DNA from: UBA1563 sp041671545
GTDB lineage: Bacteria > Bacteroidota > Ignavibacteria > Ignavibacteriales > Ignavibacteriaceae
NCBI GenBank assembly: GCA_041671545.1
Contig: JBAZBI010000010.1
Coordinates: forward strand, 87,063-151,062
Reading direction: 5' to 3'
DNA: 64,000 bases
Shown piece after piece: positions 63,998 to 64,000 of the stretch; the stretch's first letter is position 1, and each line of letters starts with the position of its first letter. The translations under genes and the position numbers were made by a program. Under the pieces are notes generated by a model, which was not told the origin of the DNA, searched no databases, and saw nothing but the letters and a program-made list of their open reading frames with translations.

Positions 63998-64000
63998 AAA

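Overview
The window looks like a piece of chromosome from an AT-rich member of the Ignavibacteriota (Bacteroidota/Chlorobiota group). The reasons are three proteins with C-terminal type IX secretion (T9SS) sorting domains, two of them carrying the NYPNPFN signature typical of that group; two PorV-type outer-membrane proteins; a carboxypeptidase-regulatory-domain TonB receptor without a SusD partner; and several promoters of the TTG-N19/20-TAnnTTTG type. The taxonomic placement is inference from these traits.

Region 1 (1-29973, all on the minus strand) is a carbohydrate-use locus, most likely for beta-mannosides. A LacI-type regulator and a zinc alcohol/polyol dehydrogenase are followed by a secreted protein built of three almost identical 355-residue carbohydrate-binding-like repeats, a TonB receptor, a large T9SS protein, a PorV-type protein, a parvulin-like foldase, an ABC sugar importer (binding lipoprotein and two permeases, no ATPase), two GH130 phosphorylases, a secreted alpha/alpha-barrel protein, a GH2 beta-mannosidase, an aldo/keto reductase and two more secreted alpha/alpha-barrel glycosidase-like proteins, the last cut by the window edge. 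The inferred flow is binding and hydrolysis outside the cell, TonB-dependent uptake, ABC import, then cytoplasmic phosphorolysis and hydrolysis.

Region 2 (29974-35856) holds a 466-bp non-coding stretch with the regulator's promoter and operator, a tRNA-Lys(CTT), and a minus-strand run from gpmA through a TPM protein and a YjjX-type NTPase to an ECF sigma factor, its zinc-type anti-sigma factor and a bufferin-type RiPP operon (Cys-rich precursor, MNIO/DUF692 enzyme, DUF2063 partner, DoxX). The precursor carries six KCG motifs. An ECF-like promoter and an intergenic attenuator-like hairpin flank the precursor gene.

Region 3 (35857-49258) is a haem biosynthesis cluster: ccsA/hemX-like, hemA, hemC, a hemD-hemD tandem fusion, hemE and hemN, then, past a convergent M14 peptidase, hemG. 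Between hemA and hemC two unrelated genes (a methyltransferase and an AlbA_2/ATPase-domain regulator) are inserted, and each junction carries a copy of the first bases of hemC: strong evidence of repeated insertion at the 5' end of hemC.

Region 4 (49369-64000) is mostly housekeeping and accessory: a PorV-type protein, a RelE/ParE-type toxin-antitoxin pair, two small secreted barrel-like proteins, a pyrimidine-dimer glycosylase family protein, lipocalin, asparaginase, an SDR lacking the usual Tyr/Lys, a solitary nucleotidyltransferase, a PDZ-GAF-PP2C phosphatase, acetate kinase, 3-hydroxyacyl-CoA dehydrogenase, an ABC-2 exporter, and queE-queD. Three intergenic spacers carry related imperfect palindromes, and the window ends in a nested inverted repeat.
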